Source of the DNA: Mesostigma viride
Lineage: Eukaryota > Streptophyta > Mesostigmatophyceae > Mesostigmatales > Mesostigmataceae
Length of the DNA stretch: 64,000 nucleotides
Direction: 5' to 3'
Assembly: GCA_009746045.1 (NCBI GenBank)
Contig: RPFO01000506.1
Span: 16,001 to 80,000, forward strand
The notes under the pieces were generated by a model that was given only the letters and a program-made list of their open reading frames with translations, was not told where the DNA came from and made no database searches. Positions 1 through 10,740 of the stretch are shown piece after piece. The position numbers and the translations under genes were made by a program. Numbering within the stretch: position 1 is the stretch's first letter; the number at the start of each line of letters is the position of its first letter.

Positions 1-216
1 TTGTAGATAGCCTGTAGATAGCTTAGACCGTACAGATGTTGCTGGATGACCTACTGGTCCCAACCCCGCTTGAATACCGCATCCACTCTCTCTCCCTTCT
101 TTGGACTGCCATGCAGAACAAGACGCGGTGCATGGAAGAGGATTGTCAAGGCTCACACGCCCGACCCTGTGGGCAAGCCACCTCCCACCAAGCGGCGGAG
201 GCGTTTTGATGAGTAG
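1..216 (+). pseudogene. LINE reverse transcriptase, extreme C-terminal fragment
   Basis: The end of this segment encodes the basic tail HTPDPVGKPP...KRRRRFDE followed by a stop at 214-216. The same tail occurs at 55.5-55.7 kb, where it follows recognisable non-LTR retrotransposon protein sequence. Upstream codons are frame-broken compared with that copy. This is the 3' coding end of a LINE whose body lies outside the window to the left. It is not expected to be functional. Confidence 0.7.
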
Positions 217-357
217 GGTAGTTAGGATTTTTCTAGACTAGCTATGTTAGCGTTAGGTTAGTCCGATTACGCGGCTCTCGCCACTCCACCACCCATGCAT
301 CAAGGAATATGTGCTACATGATCTCCCAACGGAGGCATTAATTAATTAATTAATTAG
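217..357 (+). mobile_element. LINE 3' UTR with terminal hairpin and (TTAA)n tail
   Basis: After the stop codon the sequence runs through a short 3' UTR, with TGTGCTACAT followed by a CTCC..GGAG hairpin at about 323-334, and then about 20 bp of ATTA repeats (338-357). The same order (coding end, hairpin, TTAA-type tail) recurs at 55.70-55.84 kb, so this is the true 3' terminus of the LINE. Confidence 0.65.
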
Positions 358-660
358 GAACATAACTCCGTTGGGGGATGTAGCACATAGCCCAGAGAAG
401 GGGCATATGAGCATATAGTACATTCTAAGCTACTTCCTGCAAGGGTGGGAATGTAAACAACACTTGCTCTATAGGTGCACTAGAGTAGGGCACCTGCACC
501 ACCCAGAGTCTCGGGCAACGCCCAGCTAAGGGGAGCCCGTCATAGGTGGGGAAGATCAGCATAGCTATACAAGAGCTAGAGCGTGGCATCTCAGCAGAGC
601 CGGAGCAGCTCTCTGCATGGGCACGGCATAACTAAATAAAGCTAGGCATCGTCTGGAGTG
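358..660 (-). mobile_element. 3' end of an ORF1-only LINE, minus strand, tail to tail with the previous element
   Basis: The reverse complement matches the 3' UTR of the ORF1-only element ending near 15.19 kb. Shared blocks include a GTGCAGGTGCCCT block, ACATTCCCACCCTTGCA, and the terminal CTCC..CAACGGAG hairpin. Its tail merges with that of the preceding element, giving a palindrome around one shared (TTAA)n tract. The right limit is approximate. Confidence 0.5.
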
Positions 661-2285
661 TGGCACATCATAGGCACACATGTACATGGCTAAATGAGAC
701 TCGTGAGTCAGCTGGTATAGCGGAGCCTGTAGGAGGCTTACATGTACATGGCCACGGTCTATCTATTCTGCACTACTACTGCTGTATTCCCCTGATAGCA
801 ATACCCCACCACACTCATCGAAAAAGGCTGTGTTTGAGCCCCCCCGGAAAATACCGGTTCCATCAACCTATGTTAACTTTGTTCGTCCGATTTCGGCCGT
901 TTTTTCAATCGACGCACCTGGCACTGCGAGATCCACCCTACTTCAGATCTGGACTTAAATGCCTCGGAAGAAAACGGGGGGCGAAACGGTAAAAAACGGT
1001 CAACCGACGTATAGAAACGGAAACGCGACCGGGGGTTACTGACTGACAGACCGGGGGTTACAGGGGCGGACACGCGACGGTCACTGCCGGTTACGAGCTG
1101 GGCATTACAGTGACCGAGACTCGGAGGTCGTCATCTCGATTTTTCCCGCGACCCCAGAGACGAAAACGACGAAAACACCCATGGCGGTCGAGTATCAGCT
1201 AGCGTTTTGAAACTTGCGTCACTGCAGCCGCTCGAGGTGTCAAAACGAAGCTTACATCACGGTTAATCCATGGAATAATTTTGGAATGATATGAGCTGTG
1301 ATTGCGACGAGGGAATTGAACGGGACAAATTGTTTTTTTGCAGCGCACCATTTTTTTTCGCGAAAACCAGATTTCTCGGTGGTACGTGTCTAAAAGTCCT
1401 GGTTACGAGAGGAGATTAAAATCCCGGCTCGATAGCTCAGATTATGCGTTACAATATCCCCGAAAACGTTAGTGTTTTCGTTTTCTGAGTTTCGCTTTTT
1501 TTTCTCCGGCATTCGCCTGAATAAATATGGGGCGCGAAATCCGTCTGTTTCTTGCTTCGTACAATACATGTCTTTGTCGTCAGATAATTAGCTCTTTAGG
1601 CTATGCCCGACCTTCCTGTACTGCCCAGCCTGCGGCAATAAGCCAGCAGGACATATGGCGTGCCCAAGATTCCGCGCAAAGGTCGCTAATGGTCTTCCGG
1701 ATGTGCAGTAAGTGCGGTAAAAGCTGCGAAAATTGCTTATAATGCCTGTAGAAAGCTCTTTGCGACAGTGTTTTCCAAGCGAGTTTATTGTTCCTTTGAC
1801 GCTAGATACAAAAGGCAAAGGGGTTCATCATTTTTTATTAGCCGTCAATGCGGTTTCGAGATGTGATGGGTTGGGCAGACGACCTCGCCACGACCCGCTG
1901 GGCTCACGCTTCGCATCTCCCGGCAGCCATGAAGAAGCGCAGATTAAGCGAGGTGAGCGAGCTAGAGGTCCCAGAATCGTTGCTAAGGGGCAAGGCAGCT
2001 TCTCAAAGGGTAGAGAGCTGGATTAATAAGACTTTCTCAAGGGCATTATGCAGTGGTTATTGCCACCTTGTCCAGATATTTTCCCTTGTCTTTCTGATTT
2101 ATATACTGCTTCAAAGAGGGCAAGGAGAGCGTTTGCGACGTTGTTTCTCATTCATTACTATGAAGAAATGCCTTTGCAATTGCTTACCACGAGATGGAAG
2201 CTGCCTCATGCAAATTAGCCAGGCAATGCAAGTGATGCAAGGTGAGGCCATGCATGGCTGATATTGCCTTCATGCGTGAGTTGAG
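661..2285. other. Gene-poor interval, nothing recognised
   Basis: No convincing coding region. Short ORFs here have no recognisable motifs. Positions 795-835 repeat a roughly 40-bp segment that also flanks the ORF1 copy at 8563-8613 (opposite strand), so this is probably repeat debris. Confidence 0.4.
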
Positions 2286-2289
2286 CAGG

Positions 2290-3500
2290 TGGCTGGCTGG
2301 GCGTGTGGCTGGCTAGGTGAGCGGGGCGTTTATGGGGGGTTGCGATGGTGCGGGCATGCGAGGGCAAAAGGGCGGGCTCATGCCTGGCTGGTTTGGGTGT
2401 TGGGTAGTTAGGTGGTTCGGTAATTGGGTTGTCGAGTGTTTAGGTGGTTAGGTGGTTGTGTTGCTGGGTGACTGGTTGGTTGGTTGGTTGCCCAGGAAGT
2501 CTTGTGTGGGAGGCTTAGGCTATAGATGCTTCAAGGGATGCCTAGGCGTAGGTGGGTTCAATGGCAGGTGGCTGGCTGAAAGGTGGATGCCTTGGTAAAT
2601 GGCTGGCCGAGTAGCTGGGAGCACAGGCAGCTGGAGAGGGTGGCTGGCTGGCTGGCTGGTCATGGTGGGTGGATGAGTACAAGGGTGGTCGGTCATAGGT
2701 AGATGTCCAGGTGGCTGGGTGATTGATAGGCTTTGGGGACTGCGAAGTGGGTGGGTTGTTGGATTCGTGAGTGAAACAATGGCACGGTATTGAGGGTGGT
2801 GGGTTGGTGGTTGGTTGGTTAGGGATGCGTGTGGGTGGGTGGGTTGGTGGGTAGGCCATTGGTGGTTGGTGGCTGGTGGATGTGTAGATGACTGTATGGG
2901 TGGGTAGGCGAAGGGACGGGTAGATGGACAGGTGCGCGCACAGATATGGATGCGTGGATGGGTTTATGGTTGGGACCGTCTCACCTATCGCAGGTGAAGG
3001 GCTGTGCACGTTGGGGGTGAGGTAGGTGGCTGGCTGGCTGAGAAAATGCATGTGTGGGTGGGTCAGTGGGTATAAGGGTGGGGGGAGTGAGTGGTTGAGT
3101 GGGTACTTGTAGGTGCGTGGGTGGGTCAAGGGTGGGCGGCCGCATGGGTGCATATGGGGCCAGCTGGCTGGGTGTTTAGGTGGCTGGGTGATTGGGTGGT
3201 TGGCGCATCGGATGGGTGAATGCCTCCTCATTACCTGATTGGTACGTGGGTTGCGCAGGTGCCTTGGTGGGTGGGTGGATGTCCAAGTGGGTTGGTAGGT
3301 GGTTGGGTGCCTAGGTGCACGCGTGGTTATAAAAGGTGGGTTAGCACGGGCGCAGCTGGCTGGGTGGGTGGGTCACTGGGTGGGTGGACGGGTGGGTGTT
3401 TAGGTGTACGGGCACGTGAGTGTGTGAGTAGTTGTGTGGGTGGGTGGCCAGGTGGCTGCATGGGTGGGCGACTGCATGGGTGGCTCGGTGCGCACAAAGT
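2290..3500. repeat. G/T-rich degenerate GGTGGGTG low-complexity tract
   Basis: About 1.2 kb of imperfect TGGG/TGGC repeats (GGTGGGTGG, GGCTGGCTGG). The reverse strand translates into Pro/His/Thr/Ser-rich chains with no complexity, and both strands stay open in several frames. It is best read as an old, interrupted tetranucleotide array, not as coding DNA. Confidence 0.8.
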
Positions 3501-3550
3501 GCAAGTGATGGAGACATGGGATATTCCAATGCCGTATCATGTGAGCATAC

Positions 3551-3634
3551 GCCCGATTTCTGGCCTGCGCTGGTTGTCTCCTTGATAATCATCATAGTGT
3601 CAAGGAGACAACCAGCGCAGGCCAGAAATCGGGA
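3551..3634. repeat. Perfect inverted repeat, about 34-bp arms, 14-nt loop
   Basis: The left arm reads CCCGATTTCTGGCCTGCGCT and continues to CTCCTTGA. The right arm from about 3600 is its exact reverse complement. The arms flank a short AT-rich loop. The arm sequence is the 5' part of the SINE-like repeat starting at 3601, so this looks like two copies joined head to head. Confidence 0.75.
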
Positions 3635-3705
3635 GAATCCGGACCATGGTAGCTCGAGCCTGCCGTTATCTTGTCCGCGTGTTTGAGTCGTTCAGGATGA
3701 TGAAT
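3601..3705 (+). mobile_element. SINE-like repeat of about 105 bp
   Basis: It begins CAAGGAGACAACCAGCGCAG and ends with GATGATGAAT. A nearly identical unit is at 16335-16550, where an 11-bp TSD defines the ends. It contains GTTTGAGTC (GTTCGAGTC in the other copy), close to the pol III B-box consensus GTTCGANTC. A promoter role is inference. No TSD is evident for this copy. Confidence 0.5.
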
Positions 3706-3775
3706 ATGAATGGTGATGGAAATGTGTAGCCTTGTGCATTGCAATTATGGCTGCCTTACGTGTAGAGACTAGATG

Positions 3776-4212
3776 CTGGTTGTCTCCTTGATATGATTTC
3801 TGGCCTGCGCTGGTTGTCTCCTTGATAAGAATAATATATATGGTTGTCTCCTTGATATAAGGCCTGCATGCCATCTAAGCTCAATTACTGATCTGAATTG
3901 ATATACATTATTCCAAGTAGTAGTTAGCGTGAGTCGCGAGTTGCACTCCTGTGTCAAAGATGCTAACTAATCCTGCTACCACCCATTTGTCTCCTTGATA
4001 TGATTATTGGCCTGCGCTGGTTGTCTCCTTGATAATAATAATATATCTGGTTGTCTCCTTGATATAAGGCCTGCATGCAAGCTAAGCTCAATTACTGATC
4101 TGAATTGATATACATTATTCCAAGTAGTAGTTAGTGTGAGTCGCGAGTTACACTCCTGTGTCAAAGATGCTAACTAATTTTCCTCCTTGATAATACTGCT
4201 ACCACCCATAAC
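3776..4212. repeat. Tandem duplication of a roughly 210-bp unit
   Basis: Two near-identical units (about 3776-3986 and 3988-4212). Each carries TGGTTGTCTCCTTGATA motifs two or three times, then a GCCTGCATGC block and a shared tail ending TGTCAAAGATGCTAACTAA. The TGTCTCCTTGAT motif is the reverse complement of the start of the SINE-like repeat. Confidence 0.75.
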
Positions 4213-4760
4213 ATCATTACATCGGAATAGCCAATGTCCATGAATAAAAAATAAATGAATAAATATAAATGAATGTCCACGCATGTCAACCACGAATGGC
4301 CTAACATTTCCACAATCATTGCATACCACCTAGCTAGCTAACTAAATAATACATGAAGAGAGCTAGGGTAGAGAGCTTAGACTAGAGTTGGCTTGATGTC
4401 GTAGATAGATTAGACCGGTAGGATTGTGTGTCCCCACCCATCGATCCATCAGGGTCAGAGTTCCATTATACGTAATACACGCTTATACGCACAGGGTCCG
4501 TATAAAGTATAATACGGTAGAGTACACGATCGTAAGTGACCACTAGATTTGATGGTTTTCAGGGCTGTTTCAACCATTGCTCACTCACTGACATGTTTGT
4601 GACACTAATAAGCATAGAATACACAGTTGGCTCACTGGCTCACTGCCCTGCATACAAGAAACATGATTTTACTGTCGTTCAACGAAGCAATCATACACGC
4701 ATGCCGCATGGAGTCTAGTATCGCTGGACTCACGATAAAACATCGCACACATGCACGTTG
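4213..4760. other. AT-rich spacer with a LINE 3' UTR remnant
   Basis: Nothing coding. Positions about 4380-4450 carry TAGATTAGACCGGTAGGATT and CCCACCCATCGATCCATC, the hallmark of the LINE 3' UTR seen at 10.2, 15.6 and 27.4 kb, here without hairpin or tail. Confidence 0.5.
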
Positions 4761-4767
4761 AAGACAC

Positions 4768-5364
4768 TTACCATGCAAAGAAATACTCATGCATGCAATA
4801 TATAGGCAAATAATGTATGAGCCAGCTGTGCATCGTGCAAGTTGCTGCCCTTTGCAGTGAAAGCATACCGACTCTGCCTGACCCCTGTATGCCGGTTAGC
4901 CATACCATATTGCTATACCTACTTATTGATAGAAAAAAAGGGCCAAGAAACTGGGGAACAAATCGAGCTTCCACAATGCTGCACAACCATGCCAATATCT
5001 GACTTCCAGAAGGTTTGCACAGCTTTGTTACCATCAAGTAAACAAAGAAAGCTGCAGCAATGATGTCCGCAATTCTCACTGCACAGGTCCGGTATGTGCT
5101 GCAGTCACGCTGCATTGATAAATCGGCATCAACTTGGCTCATAAGAGCTATCCTGAAGACTGCCTGAGCAGCCAAGGTAATCCACAAACTATCGTGGCGA
5201 ATGGTTACACGAGCGGCCCTCTTCATGTATATAACAACCAAACCTTGACGCACCACTGGAACCGCGGCCGTCGTGACGCTTTGCAGCTGTAAAATATTCG
5301 AAGCCTCGGATTCGTGAGTACACGATAAAGAATAGACACCTTCGCACGGGGCACCAGAAGCCAT
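4768..5364 (-). CDS. Uncharacterised 198-codon ORF
   Basis: An uninterrupted ATG-initiated frame on the minus strand in apparently single-copy DNA. The product has hydrophobic stretches in its middle (around IADIIAAAFFVYLMVTKL and FVPQFLGPFFLSI) that could be membrane segments. I recognise no family or motif. An ORF of this length could occur by chance, and no splice pattern or codon bias clearly supports it. A second open frame just upstream (5378-5803) lacks an ATG start. Treat as hypothetical. Confidence 0.25.
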   Translation of the reverse strand: MASGAPCEGVYSLSCTHESEASNILQLQSVTTAAVPVVRQGLVVIYMKRAARVTIRHDSLWITLAAQAVFRIALMSQVDADLSMQRDCSTYRTCAVRIADIIAAAFFVYLMVTKLCKPSGSQILAWLCSIVEARFVPQFLGPFFLSISRYSNMVWLTGIQGSGRVGMLSLQRAATCTMHSWLIHYLPIYCMHEYFFAW

Positions 5365-5935
5365 ACAGTCTGCAAGCCTACACTAATACTAACAACGACC
5401 TGAGAGCCCTACAGCTGGCCTCAATCCGTACCACTAAAGGTGCAAATGAAAGCCTGCCCCATTTTCTGACGCTTCTTAAACTGCGCATCATCGTCATGAC
5501 CAACCAAGGCTGCGATTCTTGATGAAATTTTAGAGTGCCTGCCGCTTCAAATTTCGATATTCCCATAAGTTTGTTCACCTTCCAGTTAACTCTCACCTTC
5601 CTGTTAACTAGTGTCCATATCTGACCATGCCCGAGGCAATGGCCATCAAATTTTGCACGCCTCCCAGCGCCTCCTAAGTATTTGCACCTTAGGGATACAG
5701 TAAACCCACAGTACGCCCTGTCGGCTTTGAACAAGCCATGAGGCAAGTATTTTACTCCTTTTAGGTACCCACCGAAAGTCGTATGTGAGCACGCACGTTG
5801 CACGTTTGGCGAAATTTCCCCTTCGATTACAGGCTGGTTAGGCCAAAAGGGTCAAAATTGTGTCAGGTGGCCTTAACTTTTGAAATACTTTTCCAAAAAT
5901 ACCGCAAAATAGATCAAAATTCATGGAAAAATATT

Positions 5936-6499
5936 TTTAAAACATCTACGTTGAGAAAATGCCACTTTTGCTGACCAAACTAGGGCTAAACAGGCATATT
6001 GTGTTTCCCCGGGTTAAGTTAACATGGAGACAAGCCCACAGCTCCAGCCAATAGTGTGGCAGGTCAAAAAAATCCGCAAAAATATTCATCAAATCAGAAA
6101 TCAGAAATAAGAAATAAGTTCCTGCGGGACAAGGACAAGATTCCCATGAATCTGGTAGTTATTCACAAAGTAAAGATATAGCTGGCAGTTACAGCCAATG
6201 AACTAAAGCTGGACATATTTAAAACATCTACGTTGAGAAAATGCCACTTTTGCTGACCAAACTAGGGCTAAACAGGCATATTGTGTTTCCCCGGGTTAAG
6301 TTAACATGGAGACAAGCCCACAGCTCCAGCCAATAGTGTGGCAGGTCAAAAAAATCCGCAAAAATATTCATCAAATCAGAAATCAGAAATAAGAAATAAG
6401 TTCCTGCGGGACAAGGACAAGATTCCCATGAATCTGGTAGTTATTCACAAAGTAAAGATATAGCTGGCAGTTACAGCCAATGAACTAAAGCTGGACATA
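5936..6499. repeat. Direct tandem duplication, 282-bp unit
   Basis: The block starting TTTAAAACATCTACGTTGAG at about 5936 recurs at 6218 with essentially no differences visible through to TAAAGCTGGACATA. The near-identity implies a recent duplication. No ORF spans it. Confidence 0.85.
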
Positions 6500-6619
6500 A
6501 CTTGACTTCCTGAACAATCTACTTGGGATCTCAAGGATCCGAGACCACTTTTGCCAAGCACTTTTGCACAGGTCGGACAAATATAAATAAAATATGATTC
6601 AAATACTTTTGGCTGCTTA

Positions 6620-6917
6620 CCGGTCGCCGTTGGATGAATTTAGATGTTTTGGTGAAAACTTTTTCGCCGTTGGATACATCTAAATTTTTTGGTGAAAACT
6701 TTTTCGCCGTTGGATACATCTAAATATTTTGGTGAAAACTGTTTCGTCGTTGGATACATCTAAATATTTTGGTGAAAACTTTTTCGCCGTTGGATACATC
6801 TAAATATTTTGGTGAAAACTTTTTCGCCGTTGGATACACTTAGTGGACTAAATATGCAACATTTATAAATCAAATGCGCAAATACGGCCAAATATCATTT
6901 ATATTTGTCCGACCTGT
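6620..6917. repeat. 40-bp minisatellite array, first block
   Basis: About five copies of a unit containing TTCGCCGTTGGATACATCTA and TTTTGGTGAAAACTT, followed by GTGGACTAAATATGCAACAT. The array and its downstream flank are both repeated at 7090-7347. Confidence 0.85.
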
Positions 6918-7089
6918 GAAGTTTAAGTTTAAGGCACATGCATTTCCCGCTCAGTTTCCTAATGGCGCGCGAGGCAGGACGCAGACGCGGCCAGTTCAGA
7001 CTGAAACTGAAACTTCAGATGTTAAAGTTAAAGGCCCTGGCGGCACGAGTATTTAAATATTCATTTAGATTCATTTAAATATTCAAAGC

Positions 7090-7347
7090 CGGTTTCGCCG
7101 TTGGATACATCTAAATTTTTTGGTGAAAACTTTTTCACCGTTGGATACATCTAAATATTTTGGTGAAAACTTTTTCGTCGTTGGATACATCTAAATATTT
7201 TGGTGAAAACTTTTTCGCCGTTGGATACATCTAAATATTTTGGTGAAAACTTTTTCGCCGTTGGATACATTTAGTGGACTAAATATGCAACATTTATAAA
7301 TCAAATGCGCAAATACGGCCAAATATCATTTATATTTGTCCGACCTG
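7090..7347. repeat. 40-bp minisatellite array, second block
   Basis: Four to five further copies of the same 40-bp unit with the same downstream flank (GTGGACTAAATATGCAACAT to about 7347). The whole array-plus-flank segment was therefore duplicated, not only the unit. Confidence 0.85.
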
Positions 7348-7363
7348 TGCACTTTTGCCAAGC

Positions 7364-7980
7364 ACTTACTCGCCCACCTTCCCGGCAAGAAGCATTGCGC
7401 AAATAAAGTGGGAGTTTTTACTGGTCGTTCCGTCGGATCCGGAAGTCCCCAGTTCAAACCCGCGCAGGGGCTAGCGGTCCTAAGTTTTCTGCATGTTCCC
7501 ATCAGCTGCTATCTACAGTGCCGTAAGCGGAACCGCCCACACTCCCTTATAGGAACCCACCTCGGCTGGATAGCAATGAAAACTTACTCGCCCACCTTCC
7601 CGGCAAGAAGCATTGCGCAAATAAAGTGGGAGTTTTTTCTGGTCGTTCCGTCGGATCCGGAAGTCCCCAGTTCAAACCCGCGCAGGGGCTAGCGGTCCTA
7701 AGTTTTCTGCATGTTCCCATCAGCTGCTATCTACAGTGCCGTAAGCGGAACCGCCCACACTCCCTTATAGGAACCCACCTCGGCTGGATAGCAATGAAAA
7801 CTTACTCGCCCACCTTCCCGGCAAGAAGCATTGCGCAAATAAAGTGGGAGTTTTTACTGGTCGTTCCGTCGGATCCGGAAGTCCCCAGTTCAAACCCGCG
7901 CAGGGGCTAGCGGTCCTAAGTTTTCTGCATGTTCCCATCAGCTGCTATCTACAGTGCCGTAAGCGGAACCGCCCACACTT
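7364..7980. repeat. 218-bp tandem repeat, about 2.8 copies
   Basis: Units begin ACTTACTCGCCCACCTTCCC at about 7364, 7581 and 7799. Each contains CCCAGTTCAAACCCGCGCAG, loosely like a pol III B box, but no matching tRNA fold is visible. The frame is open across copies only because the unit lacks stops in one phase. I do not call it a gene. Confidence 0.8.
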
Positions 7981-8604
7981 TTGCCAAGCAGTTTTTCATG
8001 CCAGATTCAACTGCTGAGAGGGCGGCCGCGAAATATACCGGCTTGTTAGGTAGAAATCCGTATGTATGTTCCTTGCAGAAATCTGAGTTGTTGAGTCAAA
8101 GCTGCTACAACTACTAGTAGATATAATTTTTTCTGACAGCCCCTTCAGCAGTTGCATCCGTCATGAAAAACTGCCTAGGAGATGTGTTTTCAGAATCTCC
8201 AGATTCGGTCACTATATTCCAGGAAATCATGCTGACACTAAAAGGGTCACTATAGCCTCACCAGCCTGTAATATTAACGAGTGCCATAGCCTCTACCTTC
8301 CCTGCCTGCCCTGCTACGGAGGCAGGTGGTCACTATAACTCGCGGTTCCATCGTACGGTTACGGATACGGTCCATGACAACTCCTCGTACGGTGCGTCAA
8401 ATCCCTCGTACGGGCGACAAAATTCCTTCATACGGTCCATGACAACATCCTACAGTTTCGGTTCTTTCAGTTTCCGTTACGCAATTTTAGGTACCGCGCT
8501 GTGGTTCGACGGTACTTGGGGACCGAAAAGGACTGAACCGGTCGCGAAAAATATACACTCAAACACAGCCATTTTCGATGAGTGTGGTGGGGTATTGCTA
8601 TTGA
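7981..8604. other. Spacer, nothing recognised
   Basis: No coding signal. It contains a few CGTACGGT-type short repeats (8345-8440) and the roughly 40-bp segment (8563-8613) also present at 795-835. Confidence 0.4.
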
Positions 8605-8609
8605 GTGAA

Positions 8610-10002
8610 GCTGGGGCGTCTGGAGTCGTTGGGGCCGCGGGGGTCGCCTGCCAGGGCTTGTGGCCGACGTAGATGGCCGCCCCCTTCCAGTACACCGGCT
8701 GCCCCGCCTTGGTCTGCCGGAGCTGGAGGTAGGTCGGCCATAGCTCCCGTCGCCGTTGTTGCTGCGCCAGGGTCAAGTCGTCGTCAAGGGTGAAGTGAGT
8801 CTTCTCGAGCCGCTTGCGGCGTCGGAGAAAAGAAATCTTGTCTGCCGGGTTCTTAAACGTGAGAAGGAGCGGGGAAGCCCCTGCCTTACCCCGCGCGCGG
8901 GGAAGGCGGTGGGCGACCAGCTCAATCTCACCAGTAGGGCCCATGCGACTAAGAATTTCTCTCTCAAACGCACGAGCAAGCTTCTCAGAATTCTCACCTT
9001 CCTCCATATGTCGAAGTTCTTGACAATGACGTTGAGGCTGCGCTTGGCGAGCTCGGCCTCCTCGCGGAGGTCGAGGGTCTGCTGCTGGAGCTGTGCTGCG
9101 ATGGCGGAGGTGGTGGAGGTGGCGTGCTGCTTAAGCATGTCTGCCCAGGTCGGGATGGGAGGAGCATCGCCGGCCAGGCCAGCCGGGGCTGGCTTGGCGG
9201 CAATGTCCTTCACCGCCTGGGCGGTGAGGCCTGCGGTGTTTTGCAAAACCTCGATGGCGATTGCATTGTCCTTAAGGCGCTGGTCAATGTCGCGGAGCTG
9301 GGCGGTGATGGAGTCGGAGGGGGGGGGGGGGTGGAGGCGAGGAGGGTGGCGGTGGCGGTGGCGGTGGCGGTGGGGATGGTGGGGAGCTCAGCAGCCAGCT
9401 TACGACCCAAAGCTTGCATTTCGCAAGCGAGGGGCGTCACGTGCTGTGAGAGGTGGTGGAGGAGGGTGAATTCGCCCAAGGGGACGGGTTGCCAGAGGCC
9501 CAGAGTTCCGCGGAAGAACGCTTAAGGATGGAAAAGAGGGCGGCAAGCTGAAGGCGCGGTCGCGACCAGCCAGACAGGTCACCTACGCCGGCGGAACTGA
9601 AACTGGCCGTCAGACTGGCGGCGGAAGCATTTGTGGCGGTGGAGGCGCTGGCACAGGTCAAGAAGGGAGGCATACGACCCATAGAACAGGAGCTCCAACA
9701 TCCGGATGTGTGGCTTGTCGAAATAGCCGGGTCTGTTGACGTCGAAGGTGGAAAATAACTCGTCAACGTCAAAGTCGACATCAGACCAGCTAGGTTCGGT
9801 TGGGCGGCTACGTTTGGGCTCGGGCGAGGCTGAAGGCGAGGCAGGAATCCCGGCCGGGAGGGGGCTGGGCGACCACCAGTGCGCGACTAGTGTCACCGCT
9901 GCCTGCCGGACCTGAGGGCGAAGCTGCAGCCGGAGCTGCAGACGTATTTTCATTGCCGAGCGCAGCCGTCAGGCTGCGTTGAGTCGATAAGCGTTTGCTC
10001 AT
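8610..10002 (-). pseudogene. LINE ORF1-like protein, frame-broken copy 1
   Basis: The minus strand starts at an ATG at 10002 (MSKRLSTQRSLTAALGNEN). After several frame changes it shows the same domain order as the intact ORF1 protein at 11167-12558: a Pro/Ala-rich N-terminus with SPSASPEPKRSRP, a middle alpha-helical region, and a C-terminal block HRLPRARGKAG, ...LLLTFKNPADKISFLRRRKR, FTLDDDLTLAQQQRRRELWP. That C-terminal block resembles the nucleic-acid-binding end of L1-type ORF1 proteins. At least four frame shifts and a GTGGCG-type simple repeat near 9345-9375 make it non-functional. The 5' UTR (10003-10135) contains CCGCCGTCAGCCAT, shared with the other two copies. Confidence 0.75.
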
Positions 10003-10165
10003 CGTATATTGCGGAATAGCGTCGGAAAATTATATCAGCATGTGCGTCTTATAGAAAGACGAAGCGATTGTGATACTCACGGCTAAATTCAGTGCTCAAA
10101 CGTGAAAGTTATGAGCTCCGCCGTCAGCCATGGCTATCTCGTGGCTCGTGGCCCCCGCGCATGTG

Positions 10166-10294
10166 CGCCCATAATGGAGGCATGTTATAATTTAATTTAA
10201 TTTTTAATAGCTTAGACCGGTAGGATTGCGTGCTCCATCCATCCAGCGGGGTTAACGCTCCGTGACTCCCCAACGGGAGCACGAGTTTAATTAA
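10166..10294 (+). mobile_element. LINE 3' terminal fragments
   Basis: Two LINE tails abut here. The first is a GGAGGCATGTTATAATTTAA tail at about 10175-10210. The second is a 3' UTR (TTAGACCGGTAGGATT, CATCCATCC) with hairpin ACTCCCCAACGGGAG and TTAA tail at about 10207-10294. The last TTAA (10291-10294) also serves as the target site of the following piggyBac-like element. Confidence 0.6.
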
Positions 10295-10740
10295 CCCATG
10301 TGTTTTTTAAATTAGAACGCGATATATCGCGTTGTAAGCTTTTTTTAGAACGCGTATAGCACCTAAGGAAAATTTTTTTTCATGGTCATGATGTATATAC
10401 TTTCCTGAAAGCCCATAAATCAAAGTTTTTTTGAGCTACTCAGACCTACAACATGCTAATTCATTAAAGAGATACACTGGTTTGAATACAGGGGGGTCTG
10501 ACCATGGCTGCGATTTGTTGACCCTAGGTCACAAGTCATGTGCTTATTCACAAATGGTTCATGAAAAAAATCTGGCTTCTTGCACGAGCTATGGGCAACA
10601 TATGCAGGCTTTGTGGAACAAAACTCAGGCCCATTGGGCCACTGGAGCTATTTTTCATTAGCATCACAAACACAACGCAGTACAACGCAGTGGGAAAAAT
10701 GAGAGCCCTTCACAACATGGCGCAACGACACGAGCCCCAT

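Noticed and set aside
2542-3231. 229-codon Pro/His/Ser-rich ORF on the minus strand
   Set aside because: It lies wholly in the degenerate TGGG repeat, has no motif, and similar frames are open on the other strand.
5378-5803. 141-codon ORF on the minus strand
   Set aside because: It begins at GTG, not ATG, has no recognisable family and no splice support; too weak to call.
7364-7980. tRNA-like element in the 218-bp repeats (GTTCAAACCC)
   Set aside because: Only a loose B-box; no A-box at the right distance and no clover-leaf pairing.
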